Shown in pieces: positions 63,572 through 64,000 of a DNA stretch of 64,000 nucleotides (positions are counted from its first letter, which is position 1; each line of letters opens with the position of its first letter). A model generated the notes under the pieces. That model made no database searches. It saw nothing but the letters and a program-made list of their open reading frames with translations, and was not told where the DNA came from. The stretch covers positions 186,001-250,000 of the forward strand of contig NZ_LMDU01000015.1 in the NCBI RefSeq assembly GCF_001425165.1. Direction: 5' to 3'. The DNA comes from Pelomonas sp. Root405 (lineage in GTDB: Bacteria > Pseudomonadota > Gammaproteobacteria > Burkholderiales > Burkholderiaceae_C). Position numbers and translations under genes: made by a program.

Positions 63572-64000
63572 ATGATCAAACCCCACTCGCCCGCCCTGCC
63601 GTTTCCCATGTCCCGCTGGTTCGCCGTCGCTGCGCTCTGCCTGAGCCTGGCGCCGGCGTTCGCGGCGCCGCCCACGCTCGAGACGGTGCGTGGGCGACGC
63701 GTCGAAGCGCGCGTCGCCGGGCCTGCTGCCGGCGCCCCAGTCGTCGTGTTCGAAAACGGCGCGCGCATGACGCTCGACAGCTGGAACGCCGTCATCGACG
63801 GCCTCGCGCTGGACGCGACCATGCTCGCGCACAACCGCGCCGGCTACGGCCAGAGCGAAGCGGCCGAGGGGCCGCGCGGTGGCGAGGCCGTCGTCGAGGG
63901 GCTGCGGGCGTTGCTCGCCGCCAAGGGGCTGAAGCCGCCCTACATCCTCGTCGGCCATTCCCTCGGCGGGCTGTATGTGCAGTGGTTCGCTCACCGCTAC
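63572..64000 (+). CDS. Alpha/beta hydrolase, N-terminal part (cut by window edge)
   Basis: The frame from ATG 63572 is open to the window end (143 codons). It has a signal peptide (WFAVAALCLSLAPAFAA), an oxyanion-strand region VVVFENGAR, NRAGYGQSE, and the nucleophile elbow VGHSLGG. A second ATG at 63608 is equally possible. This is a secreted or periplasmic alpha/beta hydrolase; the rest of the catalytic triad and the cap lie outside the window. Confidence 0.88.
   Translation, partial: MIKPHSPALPFPMSRWFAVAALCLSLAPAFAAPPTLETVRGRRVEARVAGPAAGAPVVVFENGARMTLDSWNAVIDGLALDATMLAHNRAGYGQSEAAEGPRGGEAVVEGLRALLAAKGLKPPYILVGHSLGGLYVQWFAHRY

Overview
The window looks like a chromosomal segment of a high-GC betaproteobacterium of the order Burkholderiales. 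A chitin- and glucan-degrading member of the Roseateles/Pelomonas/Mitsuaria group is the best guess. This rests on the gene order (ABC-2 transporter, BolA, hisG, hisD, hisC), the PHA-granule and wax-ester genes, the many GTG/TTG starts, and the third-position G/C bias. It is inference, because no rRNA or other marker is present. No tRNA, rRNA or CRISPR array was seen.

Layout. (1) 1-5.1 kb, minus strand: an ABC-2 exporter, a BolA-family gene, hisG, hisD, a VapBC-like toxin-antitoxin pair, and the start of hisC. The toxin stop overlaps the hisC start, so the TA pair sits inside the his operon. (2) 5.1-12.6 kb: a TetR regulator, a TPR protein, two tandem secreted paralogues, a WS/DGAT acyltransferase, an acyl-CoA-binding protein behind a nested inverted-repeat element of about 264 bp, a PHA-system protein, a Sel1 protein, a GNAT enzyme and a lipoprotein peptidase. 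(3) 12.6-19.0 kb: a molybdopterin oxidoreductase, a two-component system, and divergently a sugar-binding protein with an MsmK/UgpC-type ATPase but no permeases. (4) 19.0-28.6 kb: an 11-gene type II secretion/type IV pilus-like locus with a lipoprotein secretin carrying a cohesin-like tail.

(5) 28.6-39.8 kb: a visibly lower-GC accessory island. It holds an SpvB/FG-GAP protein, a separately exported RHS protein with an LHH-type nuclease tail, an overlapping candidate immunity gene, three small secreted proteins, remnants of a REP-associated tyrosine transposase, and a decayed sensor-kinase fragment. (6) 39.8-54.1 kb: a polysaccharide-utilisation region. One operon encodes a binding protein, two permeases, a GH1 enzyme, a GH16 lipoprotein and a secreted protein. 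The opposite strand carries three GH18 chitinases, a second GH16 enzyme and a LacI-family regulator. (7) 54.5-63.3 kb: a TonB-dependent receptor, then halogenase, SapC, cupin, halogenase and an NTF2-like protein. (8) The window ends inside an alpha/beta hydrolase gene.

How it fits together. Near-identical palindromes with the core TGAAAGCGCTTTCA lie before the sugar-ABC operon, the third chitinase and the TonB receptor. The LacI-family gene between them probably controls depolymerisation, outer-membrane uptake and inner-membrane import as one regulon. The sugar permeases at 43-44 kb lack an ATPase, which the multi-use type ATPase at 18 kb could supply. The secretion locus may export some of the enzymes, but nothing in the sequence proves this. 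Three copies of a REP-like palindromic repeat lie between genes in the polysaccharide and halogenase regions.
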